A DNA stretch of 64,000 nt from Ceriagrion tenellum. Lineage: Eukaryota; Arthropoda; Insecta; Odonata; Coenagrionidae. The first letter of the stretch is position 1. Every line of letters starts with the position of its first letter. The notes beneath the pieces were generated by a model that was not told the DNA's origin, ran no database searches, and was given only the letters and a program-made list of their open reading frames with translations. The stretch is taken from contig OY720634.1 in NCBI GenBank assembly GCA_963169105.1, positions 118,208,430 through 118,272,429 of the forward strand, read 5' to 3'. The position numbers were made by a program, and so were the translations under genes. This document shows positions 35,185 to 46,823 of this stretch, in pieces.

Positions 35185-37564
35185 AGCCTGAAATTTCACC
35201 GAAAACGAAAGCCACATGCGGACCCGATATACGGCTCGGTGACGTGCCAATCACGTCCCCGCATCTCTCCAGCCACCTGCATAATTCCAAATGTGCAGTA
35301 GGTCGCTGCACCGGAAAAGGAATCATCTGCGCCTTACGGTGTTGGATAGAAGGAAAGTCAACTTCACCGCGGGAGGGTTGGACGAGCTGTGATAAAGAAA
35401 AAACAGACTGTGTCCTCACTCGAGGAGATTATGGGACGAGCGGCGGCGGTCGCTTGATGGACTGCATGCGGGAAATACTATAACGAGATGATCGCCCGCG
35501 TTGTAAACTGCTAATTCGCTAACGCATCGGGAATGTCGCACTGTCAAGCATTGCACTATCAAGTCGGGGGCTGCAAATCAAATGATGCAGTTTATCATCG
35601 CTGTGAAAAATATTCAGGTGTTCTTTTAAAGGAATAAATGAGAAGGGAAATGAATTATCATGTAATATCATATGCCGTAGCCTGTCATTTGGAGAGCAAG
35701 GTAGCGTTCTCGCCTCTAACAATGGAGTTATGGGTTCATTTGCTATCTAGGAGGGTTTTTCTTCATCTACGTTTGGGGTTTCTGTGTTTTTTTAAATTTC
35801 TCTTAGAGATTGTATTTTACATATTATAAGCAATTGGTTGAAAGAATTGGATGCATAAAAAAATCCCCTAATATTTTGCATTTATACCTATACACGCCGG
35901 TCCTCTCGAGTCCAAAAGCTTGCGTAGGTATGAAATTTATTTTAATACGATGACACTGACTATATTTTACTCTCTTAGTCTTACTAGTTTAGTTAAAAGA
36001 AATTTAGAGTGAAAGCCAACGATTAGTACGATATCTTATTAACGATAGTCATGACGATAATTCAACCCTTCGTATTTAAATTGAAGACTAGAGGGAATTC
36101 CGGATGTTGTCTAAAGTCACTTAGAATCCAAGGTACAGTGAACCAGTTGTCACTATGTTTAGTGCTGATACGGGGAAAATCTATTCCTTTTTCATATTAT
36201 TGATTGATTATAGATGAGGAGACGCCAAAAGTTTTATTCTTGATAAAAAAGAGGAATTGATTACAATAGTCATGTATTTAAGTGGTTTCAATTACTTTTC
36301 TCTATCAAAAGCTTTCGAAGGCATCTGGCTGTTTCCTTTTGTACCAACCTAGTTTCACGCACAATAAATATGTCAGTTGTGTAAAATGAGTATTTATTGT
36401 GCAATAAATTGGAAGAGAAAGGCATTTTTTCCGGAGCTTTCGTTAAACAAAGCGGATAACACGCTGGTGTAACCACAAATCGGGAACGCTCGTTGTCTAT
36501 TTTCCGCTGAAAGTTTCCCCTAAGCCCAATCAATATTACCATTGCTCTCTTCGAATATTCGCTTGAATTACTAATATAAACCAGAGACACACACCAGTCC
36601 TACACTGAAACATCATCATTGATTGAACACACGATATTTTGCGTATTCCTGGATATTGGCGTATTACATGGAATGAAAGACTAAATTTTTATAAAAATAC
36701 GCTCTACACTCCTTTCGTTAATTAGAAAGAGTAAACTTTCAGTCTCGAGTTTATTTTATTCACGATTAGAAAAAAGCCATTCATCCGCCGGTCCTGTCGC
36801 TGACTCCTGTCCTTATTTCCAGCGAAACCACAAATACAAATTGGGATCTGATCGATCACGTCTGTGGACCTCAAGAAAACTAATAACAGCGCTACATTTC
36901 CTCGGATGAAATTTGTAAAAGCAGTCGAGAGGACAGAAAACCTTTTTTCTACTTTTGTAGAGCACCAAGTTGCCGCAAGAGTACGATAAATTGGAGTGCA
37001 AGGACGTCGGTCATGAAGTGTCGGGAAAAAATATACCTGTGCAGGAAACTGTGCCCATATATGACCTTGAATTCTTCACATAGAGTTGAGTTCGCGAGCT
37101 GCATGAGAAAACATGACTACTAAAGACCAACCTTTATCGGCAGTCGAGCGCCCCGGTTTTACCACAGCCGCATGACTTGTCGATGTAGCGAGAGCATTTG
37201 ATTAATCTTCCGACGAAGGATGTAAACTCGGCCAGTGGTTGGGTACCATAGACAAGAGGATACACCGAACGCTAAATTTTTCACTAGAATGATTCTCATA
37301 TAAAGAAAACGCTAGAGTTTCACGTAACAAAGTGTTAGTCGTGAAATGCGAGTATCAGTTGGAATTGGAGCTACATTATTGAAGAACAGAGATTGGAAAA
37401 ATCCTACGAAAGTCGACACCGATCAAGGTAGCATTGAAGAGTTGACTGGCGGCCTAACATTATGCAGTAAAGGTTGCGGGTTTTCATTTGGTCTCCAATA
37501 AGGGTGTTATGTTCGTTTTAGGCTCTAACTAAAATTTGCCACTACAAAACCATGAGAAAGATCA
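35185..37564. other. no recognisable gene
   Basis: Frames such as 35081-35419 minus and 36288-36590 minus are open for ~100 codons but carry no motif I can name. No RNA or element ends. Confidence 0.5.
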
Positions 37565-38224
37565 TCAGTGGTTGTTCAATCCTATGATTGGTTGACTGCA
37601 GCCCTCCACCCTTCCCACTAATGCTATATCCCTTACCTTCTGGTATCTCTTCCAATGTACTTTCCTCTTTATTTGTTCCATGAACTGATTCCTGGGTATT
37701 CCCCTGAGGACTATTCCCTCACTTTTGCCTTCAATTATGTTCTTCAAAGACCCATTGTGTCTCAGGGTGTGTCCAATCCATCTGCTTCTTCTTTTCTTAG
37801 TGGTATTCTTCTACTCTTAAGTTCACTTCATCATTTCTTATTTTGTCCACCCATTTTATCCTCAGCATCCTCCTCCTGCACCAGGTTTCGAAGGCTTTTA
37901 GTATTTTCTGTGATAGCTTTTCTAATGGTCCATTCTTCCTATCCATAGAGTGCTACGCTCCACACGAATGTTTTCACATGTTTCCTGGTTTGTAGTCCTA
38001 TCTTCTATGAGCGCAGGAGTTGTCCTTTTCCCATAAAACGCCGTCTTAGCTTGGGATATTTTTTGTTTTATTTCCGAGGTACTTCTTCCGTCCCACGTGA
38101 TGGTACTTTCGAGATAGGTGAAGGAATCCACTTGATCTAATTTATCTCCTCTCTGGGTGACTTCTACATTCAGTATCTCTCTTCCACATACTAGGATTTT
38201 AGTCTTCGTCTTATTTATTTTCAA
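37565..38224 (-). pseudogene. non-LTR retrotransposon relic, RT C-terminal half
   Basis: The frame from 38224 reads MKINKTKTKILVCGRE, then VTQRGDKLDQVDSFTYLEST and ISQAKTAFYGKR, the segment following the catalytic core in retrotransposon endonuclease/RT proteins. Broken frames then lead to MKNIIEGKSEGIVLRGIP and RVEGCSQPI at the C-terminus. Its last part is homologous to 13245-13700. The plus-strand 97-codon frame at 37655 is antisense shadow. The copy is 5'-truncated and frameshifted several times. Confidence 0.85.
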
Positions 38225-38514
38225 GAGATATTATTTCATATCTTTCTTATCCAGAAAAGATGAGAAAGATACGATCTCAGAATACTCGAGAAATCGAGGC
38301 GTGCGAAATTACTTTCCGTTCCGGTGAATTTAACACGTCAGTATAGGACGCGGGCTTCAGCTTCATTCAAAATACAGCTGTCGTGCTATCAATACACTGA
38401 ATTCATCCAGAAACTGCAATTTTTGGAAAAACTTTTTCCCGCCATCAAGGCACATCGATAATAGAGAACGTTGGAAACACGATATAAATACAGAAAATTG
38501 GTAATGATAACACT

Positions 38515-38600
38515 TAACTTTGTTATTACACATATCTATATTTTCTACGTCCCGGGTTTCGACGATTGACGTCATCTCCAGGTAAAGACTCTACCCTGAT
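38515..38600 (-). repeat. solo arm of the CCTG..GATGAC element family
   Basis: AACTTTGTTATTACACATAT followed by GTCCCGGGTTTCGACGATTG matches the left arm of 27681-27922 (AACTTTGTGATTCCACATAG...GACCCGGGTTACGACG) and 40961-41039. On the minus strand the core reads ACCTGGAGATGACG...CGTCGAAACCCGG (38555-38583). The partner arm is not evident. Confidence 0.55.
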
Positions 38601-40319
38601 ACTGAAGCTACGCCTGATACTACCAATTACAGAAAATTAGGAGGTTATCTCTTGCAATATTAGCTAGAAAAGGAAAGCTTAAAGGTTTCACATGGTACGG
38701 AGTTCATAATGGCGAAGGTTGCGTTAGTCTAATGATTTCAGTTTCCATACGGCGGAGGATGACGGTATTCAAATAGAAGTCCAAAATTCGACGTAATTAT
38801 CGGCGTTGCGGAAAAGCGTCACTGGTATTAGATGTCAGCACATGCATAAGATTCCAGTAATGGGTGCTTGCGCGAAATACAGGACACATTTTTAAAAGCC
38901 AGTTTTTCGCGGGGAAATTTGCAAATTTGTGGGACTCGTCACAGGTTGACAGTTACTTGAAATTAAACAGCTCTGGGTTCCAACGGCTCAAGCCATTGAT
39001 TTTCTTGAGGGGATATAACCTCCTGGACTATGACACCAAGATCAATAATAACCAGAGTAAAACATGCGAGTCATTTAATGGCGTAATATATACGGTACCT
39101 CTCGGGAACATCCATTGCGGTGCCTCTTGAGAACTATTACTAGCGAGTGGCGCTCGCTAAAGTTTGATTGCTCTTAATATCACCTGATATCTGTGCTTGT
39201 GTTTTGCACGTCTCTATCATACACCTAATGTCTCTGTGCCGGAGAAAAACGTGAAAAGTCAGATCATTAACCTAAAGTTATGTAAATGAAACCGGTGGAT
39301 TTGCTGAAACAAATGCGGAACACAATTGGGCCTTTCGACGTAAGATAACGGTATCTTTACTTTTTGTTCTCGTTCAGTCGTTGAGTCGTGCAAGAGAAAA
39401 AGATTTTTTTGCATACACTTTGATTCCTCAATGAACCAGCAATTTTGGAGGAGAAGAAAGACGATCTGGCACGCACACGGAGCTGCGAGAATACAAGTTT
39501 GACGAATTACAAATTGAGGACAGACACTAGGAAAGCCTAAATCATGGCAGGTGGAGGTGATAAAGAAGGCGAGGGTTGCAAGATCAACTGGCCTCTACAG
39601 GAACTACTTCCCCAACTTTGTCCTGCAATTACAATGAAGCTGCTTTTTTTCCATTTCAACTGGTTTTAAAGAGAAAATTTAGTATTAACATGAAAGATTA
39701 ACTTTGCACCAAGAAATGAGTTATTTTAGTCAGAAATATTTACTCTTATAACCAAGAATAATTCCACAAAGTTTACGTCTTCACAATTTTTTCTTTTTTC
39801 TCAAGCATTTATGTCCCTTCGTGTGTATTTGGGGCAGATGACAATTAAATCGACGCGATAAGGTTTTTTGGCAACGGTTATGCAATGGACAGCAGTGGTT
39901 TTTTTTAAACAGTCAATTATGTTACAGTGTCTGCTGTCGGTAGGATCACTAAATCTTTTTGGATGTCGCTGGTTGAAAATTGACAGATATTTTGCTTGGG
40001 AAACAGGATAGAGGGAAGAGTTAGGATTCATCGACATAGGCCTAGGTTTATTTTGGGTAAGTTTTGGATTGATCATTGCAATATAGCGCATCTGTTTCGT
40101 ATATGGAGAATAGGGAAGTTTTGGACGGAATATATACGGTAAATATATAAAGTCTCCGTTAGACTTGGGCAGCATAGACTAAAGAAGAGGTTTGCTTTCA
40201 GGACGACAGCATCATGAATGGAGGACCCAGTAATTAGCATTGTGCATAGAAGACCGTGAACCTCATGCGCAAATGTCCAGGTTCTTATGGAAATTCAAAG
40301 CAGGATCTGAGAAGTCAAA
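38601..40319. other. no recognisable gene
   Basis: Two open frames, 38864-39130 plus (88 codons) and 39801-40175 minus (124 codons, ending CLKKTTAVHCITVAKKPYRV...), cannot be assigned. The second is basic and contains several Cys and His residues, but they form no recognisable finger. Confidence 0.45.
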
Positions 40320-40540
40320 TGTATCTGTAAGTGCATACGTTGGGTAGACATCCAGGTCACCAAAATATCGCTCGCAAGAACACCAGAGAGCTAAAAGGAA
40401 CCGGTAACTACGTCTCTGCTATCGCGGAGCACACCTAGATAGCACGTAGCCATAAAATTAATTTTGAAGAGTCAAAATGAATCGCCAAATAAAACTGATA
40501 CTTCCTGCGAGTTCAGCAAGAATTCGAATAACTTGGAAAT
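40320..40540 (+). pseudogene. Penelope GIY-YIG relic
   Basis: Frame-corrected fragments read YVG.TSRSPKYRSQEHQRAK, NYVSAIAEH and ARSHKINFEESK. They match in order the frame at 46946-47284 (YVGQTCRALKIRLQEHQRAI, NYCISAIAEHH, THNFNFEETR). Stops and indels are numerous, so this is an old copy of an endonuclease-bearing Penelope-like element. Confidence 0.65.
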
Positions 40541-40950
40541 ACATATATTAAAGCATTATGATGTATAGTTCTATCATAAACACCAGAGGGTTTCTCGATA
40601 GGGTCAACGGTAATTCACCAAATTCCGAAAACCTTATCCACGCGAATCGACGACTCCACAGCCGATCATGGAAACATTCCAGAAATAGAGGTTTCAATTA
40701 TGATGGTTAGATATGATAGACTGGATGATAAAGAGTTTGAGAATTGAGCGAGGAAAAAATATGGAGGAGATTCGATAGACTTGACGGAAGACAAATGAGG
40801 AAGCATTTGGCGTGGTGTTTGGGGAGAGAAGGTTGCTTGATTAGATAGCACGTAAAGAGATTTTCAAAAAGGCGATGGGATATGGAAAAACGTCTTGAAA
40901 GGTATAATACAGTTTGTTTGTGTCGGGCAAAACTTTGTGGAACTTACTTA

Positions 40951-41061
40951 ACATTATGAAATGAAAGCTGGAACTTAGTGATTCCACATAAACTTTATTA
41001 ATGACCTAGGTTTCAACTTATGAAGTCATCATCACCAGGTAGACCTTTCATTTCATAATGT
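40951..41061. mobile_element. small palindromic element
   Basis: Exact 17-bp inverted ends (ACATTATGAAATGAAAG; complement at 41045-41061) enclose, on the minus strand, CCTGGTGATGATGACTTC then AAGTTGAAACCTAGGTCA and TTATGTGGAATCACTAAGTT. The interior is homologous to 27681-27922 and 38515-38600. It is non-coding. Confidence 0.65.
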
Positions 41062-41560
41062 ACACTACAGGAAAAGAGGAGTCGGGGAGGAGACAAGGGA
41101 TTTTGGATATCGTGAAAGGAGGTGGGAAGCATGTTGAATACAAGTGAGGAAGAGATGGCGAGACGGGAAGGAGGAGACAGTATTTGACTACTGAAAAGCA
41201 AAGTGGAAACGATTATTCTAAACCCACGATAAATTGTGTAGCACTATTAGGAATAATAACGTCACGTCACTTGTCTCCAGATCCATCCCGAACCACCGGC
41301 CTTTGCCATTGATGCTTATCTTTAGCCGACGTGGACGAAACTTCGCGGATGTCACCTGTTGCACCCTGAAGAAGTGGCATACTTTCCAGATCGCAGGGAG
41401 GAGGGCTGAAAATGAAATGAAAATATTTTCCTAAATTTTTTGCCAGTTCTAAAGATAAATTAGCAAAATAGAAAGTATCGGACTTAATAGAGCAATTTCA
41501 TGCGACAGATCGTATTCCTGAATACAAAGTGAGGACGTTTTCCCATCCCGGTCTTTAACG
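41062..41560. other. no recognisable gene
   Basis: Nothing supportable between a palindromic element and a SINE. Confidence 0.5.
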
Positions 41561-41564
41561 GGGC

Positions 41565-41730
41565 CGGATTAATGCGGTGACTAGAATAGTGGCATACCTC
41601 CCGAGGGCTTAGGTTCTAATCCTCTCCGGATGAGTTTTTCGGGGGGATCTTGATCCTTACTTGTGTGCCCAGCGGAGAGCATTTGAAGGACTGAGACCGT
41701 CGCTTCGAATGGGACGTAATACAGGGGACA
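41565..41730 (+). mobile_element. tRNA-derived SINE
   Basis: A tRNA-like head with GCGGTGACTAGAATAGTGG and a B box GGTTCTAATCC (41611-41621) is followed by a body CCTTACTTGTGTGCCCAGCG..GAGAGCATTTGAAGG..TCGAATGGGACGT. The body aligns with CCTACTTGAGTGTCTTGTGG..GAGGGCACTTCAAG..TCGGATGAGACGT in the SINE at 44755-45062, placing both in one family. Confidence 0.65.
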
Positions 41731-41743
41731 TACTAGCGCTATT

Positions 41744-41868
41744 GTAAAGGCAAAATGTATTTTTCCACCAGGATTTACTCATCAGGTTCCCACTGGTGAT
41801 GATGCCGTTGCGTTGAAACGTGCTATACCATAAATGCAGCCTGGTGGAAAAATACATTTTGTCTTTAC
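41744..41868. mobile_element. small palindromic element
   Basis: Arms of 29 bp (41744-41772, GTAAAGGCAAAATGTATTTT..; 41840-41868) with one mismatch enclose CTGGTGATGATGCCGTTGCG followed by TTGAAACGTG. The arms differ in sequence from the other palindromic elements, but the core pattern is the same. It directly follows a SINE; no target duplication is obvious. Confidence 0.7.
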
Positions 41869-42252
41869 TACTGTGAATGTGGATGTCCACATTGTTAAGC
41901 CTGTAGGCATCAAAAAGACCTGATTAAGTTTTCTCCCTAAGAGTAGCCTAGTTCCAATGTCGGATTTCTCTTCTCCCTTCTACCTCTTTCAATCAATCCT
42001 TCCCTAACCAACCTACTATTCTCTACCAGATGACGCAGAAGACCTCGAATAACCCTCCGAGAGAGAAATAGAGGAGAGACGAGGAGTCGAGGACCAGCAG
42101 TGGAGGAGATTATATTGGATTGGCTTATAGTGGAAAGGGATACAAGTGGTGAGGGAGGAGGGGTTCCAGCGGTGTAGCCACAGCGGCATTGGGCATTCCT
42201 AATGACGGAGGGGCGCGAGAGGAAGACGGATCGCAACGGGGCGCTTACGTCC

Positions 42253-42312
42253 CAGTCCATCTATATCTGCTTATTACCCTACGCGTCGCTGCAGAGGTGT
42301 GTGGCAGGAAGC
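42253..42312 (-). mobile_element. LINE 3' terminus, degenerate
   Basis: The reverse complement has CTTCCTGCCACACACCTCTG, then GTAGGGTAATAAGCAGATAT, corresponding position by position to the LINE terminal block and tail. Confidence 0.5.
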
Positions 42313-42860
42313 GTCAGGACACCATCCCTGATATGGTATGGAATAGGGAAAATGAGTACGTAGAGGACAGAGATGAATTGTGTGTCAACACTGGGTCTTG
42401 TGTTAAAGCCACGCTATTTTGTCCCATTCATTAATGGTGCTTGGAAAGAAGTAATTTTTGTACCTTAATTTGGTAAATTTATCAGTACGGCAATGTATCT
42501 CTCTTCTATTGCCGATTCTATAGGTACTAGATACATAGCGACCGGTCAAACAAAATTCCCCGTGTCATATTGAAACTCGCGAGAAATCTCGAGGTGAAAC
42601 ACGTCAGGGAAACAACTGGCTGAGCTGATCGTGAACTAGGATTTGTGGACAGGACACTGCGCAAGAGTGACGGCAAAGTTAGGGAATAAGAATATCATGA
42701 GCGGGGTACCGCAGAAGACTAGATTACCCCTACTTTTCGTGACCGCTGCTTGTCACTTTTTCAAGAGGGAACATGCCCACTCACGATTTTCCGATACTCA
42801 CATAAGATGGGGAGAACAAAATATGAATACTTGAATGTTAATGATAACATAACGCCATTG

Positions 42861-42932
42861 ATGCTGAATAAAAAACACTTGGTAATCTCCCACAGATTTA
42901 TTTGCTGGCACGACGCGTTTTTTATTCAGCAT
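42861..42932. repeat. inverted repeat
   Basis: Exact 16-bp arms (ATGCTGAATAAAAAAC at 42861-42876; complement at 42917-42932) around a 40-base interior. Confidence 0.9.
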
Positions 42933-43199
42933 AAATGTAGACAACTTCCAGCCTGATATAGTTCAATTTATGTTTATAACATGACTCCTTCAAAAACTTC
43001 ATATTTTCCTTTCTTTGTAGCGTTAAGTGTGAATATATGAATATGTATGCTTTTATTAGAGGCATGACTTATTTAAAAATGGACACAGTATAGTATGATT
43101 CTCCTCGGGGGTTTTCAAATTTATACATTTTAAAACATTTCTTCATTAAGTTACATTGCTTAACTAAATTATCTATCTACTTATCTTAGTATTACAAAG

Positions 43200-43570
43200 G
43201 AGAAGCGGCCAATTTAGAATTTTTATCAATGACTGGGTTCCAAAAATGGGTGATTTCTAGGACAGTCTCAATCGCAGTGGTTAGGGTGGCTTCATCCGCA
43301 TTTCGACGACATCGCGTGTGCACCGTGTTTTGAAGCTAGCGACCTTGACGAGGATCCGTGTAGTTTCAAAGTCGATGACGTGATCGGAGGCAACATGATC
43401 CGCGACTGCCGACATAGATGACTGCCTCAGTCTGATGGCCCTTTGGTGCACTCCTGGACGGGTTTGAGGAATCGGAGTGTCTACCCAATGCATTTCTTCC
43501 CGCACGTTCCGCAAGGAACCTCTCACTCCTACTTGGAGTGGACTCCAGTATTTCACACTCTTCATAATAT
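43200..43570 (-). pseudogene. Penelope-type GIY-YIG relic, second lineage
   Basis: The minus frame 43281-43565 reads GVHQRAIRLRQSSMSAVADH then DHVIDFETTRILVKVASFKT, matching the EHQRA...AIAEH...FEETR... order of Penelope-type endonucleases. Its N-terminal motif is corrupted (VREEMHWVDTPI where a C.C..YIGET-type motif would be expected). Downstream, in another frame, CRRNADEATLTTAIETVLEI matches the plus-strand copy at 46081-46230. Confidence 0.65.
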
Positions 43571-43609
43571 ATATTTTCTTTGTGTCATGTCAAATGTTTG
43601 TGAATAGTC

Positions 43610-43672
43610 AACTACATCTACATATTATCCTGCAGACCACCTCAAGAGTGTTTGTGAGGGGTCTTCATGTCA
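43610..43672 (-). mobile_element. LINE 3' terminus
   Basis: The reverse complement reads CCCCTCACAAACACTCTTGA, GGTGGTCTGCAGGATAATAT and GTAGATGTAGT, the terminal block and tail of the LINE family. All upstream sequence is absent. Confidence 0.65.
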
Positions 43673-44084
43673 TATCTTCGCTATATGTCGACTATCTTAT
43701 CCGACGCCAGAAAGGAATTCTTTCTTCGGAGCGGCGATGTCTACATCCCTAGTTTACTTTGTCGGAAAGTTTTGAGATAGCTCTGTCATCGTACACGTCC
43801 TATAGAAAAGTTGGCCTTGTCCCTTATTCGGACGGATCTCTGTATTCTCGTATTCATTATAAAGTTGAGCTGGTGTATATTGGTGTGAGCTTGCATGAAG
43901 ATGCCGATTGCTTGAAATCGTTTTCCTGTGTATAGAGTGCCTCAGGATTCCATTTTTGAACAATTTACAAAAACTTCCAGTTTCTCCTCCTATCCCATTT
44001 CCATTTTGAATTTGATGTGGCTTTTAACGCCGTATAAGTGCTGTTAAAAACTCTTCTAGCCATTCTCGGTCATGAGCCAAGCCA

Positions 44085-44724
44085 TTAAAAGAATTAGAGC
44101 GCGTGCAAAGGAGATCTGCTAGGTTTGTTAAAGGCCGTTATGATAATTGTATAAGTGTTACGAGCTTAACAGAAGAACTAGGATGGGAATTACTATCAGA
44201 ACGCAGGTTAAAATTTAGGTTAAACCTTTTAAGTAAATTCGAAACCGATTTGTTCACAGATGACGTTAGATATATATTAAGAACCCCTGCGTATTATTCT
44301 AGGTTTGACCATATTAACAAAATTAGAGAGATAGATTGTCGTACCGATAGATTTAAAATGTCATTTTTCCCGCGTACCATAAGAGAGAACAATAGGCAAC
44401 GTAGCAAAAGGGATAGGTAGGTGAAACATAGTTAGAATAGTCTGTAGTGCATGATGCATGTAATAACTACCAATAATCCCTTCCTTATTATGTAGATTTT
44501 AACCTGTACTATACCGTAGTAACTAATATTTTATTGTAATAACTACTGCAATTACTTGCAATAACTAATAATCTACTGTAGTAACTAATAAACTATGACC
44601 CTATTTTCTAGCATGTCTACATTATATATCCTACTTACATGGCAATAGTGCATGTTTGGTGATCTTCACCCCCTGCCACACACCCTCGTGGTGGCTCGAA
44701 GGGTATTACGTAGATGTAGATGTA
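44085..44724 (+). mobile_element. LINE 3' end, family B, open C-terminus
   Basis: The frame 44103-44420 is intact for 105 codons: MQRRSARFVKGRYDN, LTEELGWELLSERRLKFRLN, then CRTDRFKMSFFPRTIRENN and stop. This is the C-terminus of a non-LTR reverse transcriptase. A 300-base UTR ends CACCCCCTGCCACACACCCT..GGTGGCTCGAAGGGT and a GTAGATGTAGATGTA tail. It is the best-preserved family B copy here; the protein differs from family A (LRWEPLETRR) while the 3' termini are alike. Confidence 0.85.
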
Positions 44725-44754
44725 AAAATACGAATAAAATAGAGTAAGAAGGGG

Positions 44755-45062
44755 ATAGGGTTGGTGTGGTGGATAGAGTACTGGCTAACCATACGGACGG
44801 CCAGGGTTCAAATCTCTGCAGAGGAGGATCTTTTTAAGAGGAAACCCGATTCCTACTTGAGTGTCTTGTGGAGGGCACTTCAAGTACAGTATTCCGTCTG
44901 TCGGATGAGACGTTAAGCCGTGGTCCCCTTGGTGCCTTTCGTTAAGAGCAGGCTAATGCCGACGCCGGTTTTTTATCTACCATCCCTCCCTTACCTATCC
45001 CCAATGGCGCAAATGACCTTAGCTGTCGGTCGCGTCCCCAAATATCCAATCCAATCCAATAG
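44755..45062 (+). mobile_element. tRNA-derived SINE with CCAAT tail
   Basis: The head GTGGTGGATAGAGTACTGGC (A-box region) and GGGTTCAAATCTC (B-box region) resemble a tRNA promoter. The body GTCGGATGAGACGTTAAGCC..GTGGTCCCC..TAAGAGCAGGCTAATGCCGA resembles conserved central domains of invertebrate SINEs. It ends in a (CCAAT)n run at 45047-45062. An overlapping 105-codon frame (44920-45237) is incidental. Confidence 0.75.
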
Positions 45063-45979
45063 AACAAGAAGCTCGAAGACTGACTGTGTCAGTCGAAATG
45101 CTGCTATTGACACGGTGGGAGAGTCGACCAGAATTTGCGCAACAGACAAGCTGGGGAGAACACAAGACCTGAGGGCATCGTACTCATTGGAGATGACTTG
45201 TCAAGAAATGCTTTCGTCTTATGGCACACTTCATTAGGCTTTACGTCTACTGTAGATAGGGCTTCTTAGTCGGACACACGACGCGATTGTAAAGGGGGAT
45301 GAGCTGTAGAGAACCACGGGGTGATGCGTTGGCAACGATTGTGACGTCACATCCTGTCTAGCCATTTCGGGGAGAGAGTGAGAGAGAGGGGGTGGGGAAG
45401 GATTTGGGGAGCGGGGAGGGGGGGAAAGGGCGGCGCGGTAGTTGCTCGGTTGGCTGGTTGTTTGATGGGTCTTAAGCGCGCGTATATGTGTCCCTCCGCC
45501 ACCGAAAGTCACCGAAGGGGGTGAGTGGAAAGAGGGGGGGGGGCAGTGTTTGTGAGTGGGAGGAGGATAGGAGAGGGAGGCGGCGAGGAGGGTTGATTTA
45601 GTGGGCCAGGAGGGGGCGGGGTTGGCTAGGGGCGAGAGTGGGGTCGCGCCTTCGGCTTTGAACTGCACTGCTGAGAGAGCATGGGGGCCAACAAGGCAGG
45701 AAGAGTTTTGAGAGTGTGGAGTACACATGATGGGAGCCGAAGAGGAAAAAAAGGACTCCATGTGAGACCGCCCTCTGAAACCGAATGGCTTTAGTATGGA
45801 TAAACAATGGAGAATAGTGTTTAGGGCTTCTCTATACTCTGCCACTATGTGAATCTCACGAAATGCCTCTACAAATGGATAATTTTGATTTTTTATTTAT
45901 TCTCACAATCCCGAAAACAGCTCAACAAAGGCCTTTCACATGGGGTGATTAACATTAACAACACACGAACAATAAATGT
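45063..45979. other. no recognisable gene; G-rich tract
   Basis: A strongly G-rich plus strand (45360-45660, including a 10-G run) generates the 203-codon Pro/Ser-rich minus frame at 45234-45845. I regard that frame as a compositional artefact because it has no domain. Confidence 0.5.
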
Positions 45980-46395
45980 TTCTCGTGTGTTCCACCGGGC
46001 ACGCAAGTCCACAGGTCCGGACGTTTCGGAGAACAACTTACTATCCATCTTCGGGGGTTCTGAATGTCATCTTCTCAATTTTGGCCGGTGCGCGGTGTAC
46101 ACGCGATGTCATCGAAATGCGGAAGAAGCCACCTTAAAAACTGAAATGGAGACCGTCCTCGAAATCAGCCATTTTTGGAGAACAGCCATTAATAAAACTT
46201 CTACATTGGCCACTTCTCCTTCATACTACAACGACTAGTAGATAGATAATATATTTAAGCAATGAAGAAATGCTTTAATATATATAAATTTTGAAATTTG
46301 AGAAGATGGCATTCAGATCCCTTGAAAATAGAGAGCAAGTCGTTCTCCGAAACGTCGGGACCTATGGACCTGCTTACCCGGTGAACACCCGAGAA
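45980..46395. repeat. diverged inverted repeat with Penelope scrap between
   Basis: The arms 45980-46080 (minus) and 46295-46395 (plus) are both 101 bp and clearly homologous, though diverged. They share GAGAAGATG, CATTCAGA, GTTCTCCGAAACGTC, GGACCT and CCCGGTG. Between them 46081-46230 encodes CHRNAEEATLKTEMETVLEI, homologous to the minus-strand relic at 43200-43330. Confidence 0.75.
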
Positions 46396-46823
46396 TAATC
46401 CAGCAGATACGCCGAGAAAACCTAAGATCTTTAATGGCCCTACAAATTATTACTGTCAGAGTCCTCACTGCAACTTTTAGTACATATTACCCTCGTTTCT
46501 CCACTTGGGCAAATTACTTCACCTGTTACAGATTCGCAATCGCCAGTGCATCAAATTTACTCGGCTCTATTCCCAAATGAACCAACTTTTCTAGATTCGG
46601 AATCATATAAAAATGGTAAATTGATAAACCAGTAGTTACTAAACCAAAAACACATAAGGAAGACAATTTTAATTTAAAAATCAATAAAAATTTGGGAAGA
46701 AAAGAATTGCGCTACGATAGTTTAAGAGAATCGGTAGTATTTTACGGCCTGAAAATATTTAGAACGCAAAGAAAAAAAAGAAAAAGTGAAACTGCCAAGA
46801 AGAAAATAAGCAATTAAATTTAA
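46396..46823. other. no recognisable gene
   Basis: AT-rich DNA with no supported feature. Confidence 0.5.

Larger units (their letters stand above)
41869..43199. other. no recognisable gene; hairpin and LINE scrap
   Basis: It contains the hairpin at 42861-42932 and a degenerate LINE terminus at 42253-42312. Open frames 41937-42260 minus and 42189-42434 plus have no recognisable domain. Confidence 0.5.

Noticed and set aside
45234..45845. 203-codon minus-strand open frame
   Set aside because: Pro/Ser-rich translation of a G-rich tract on the other strand; no domain and strong compositional bias.
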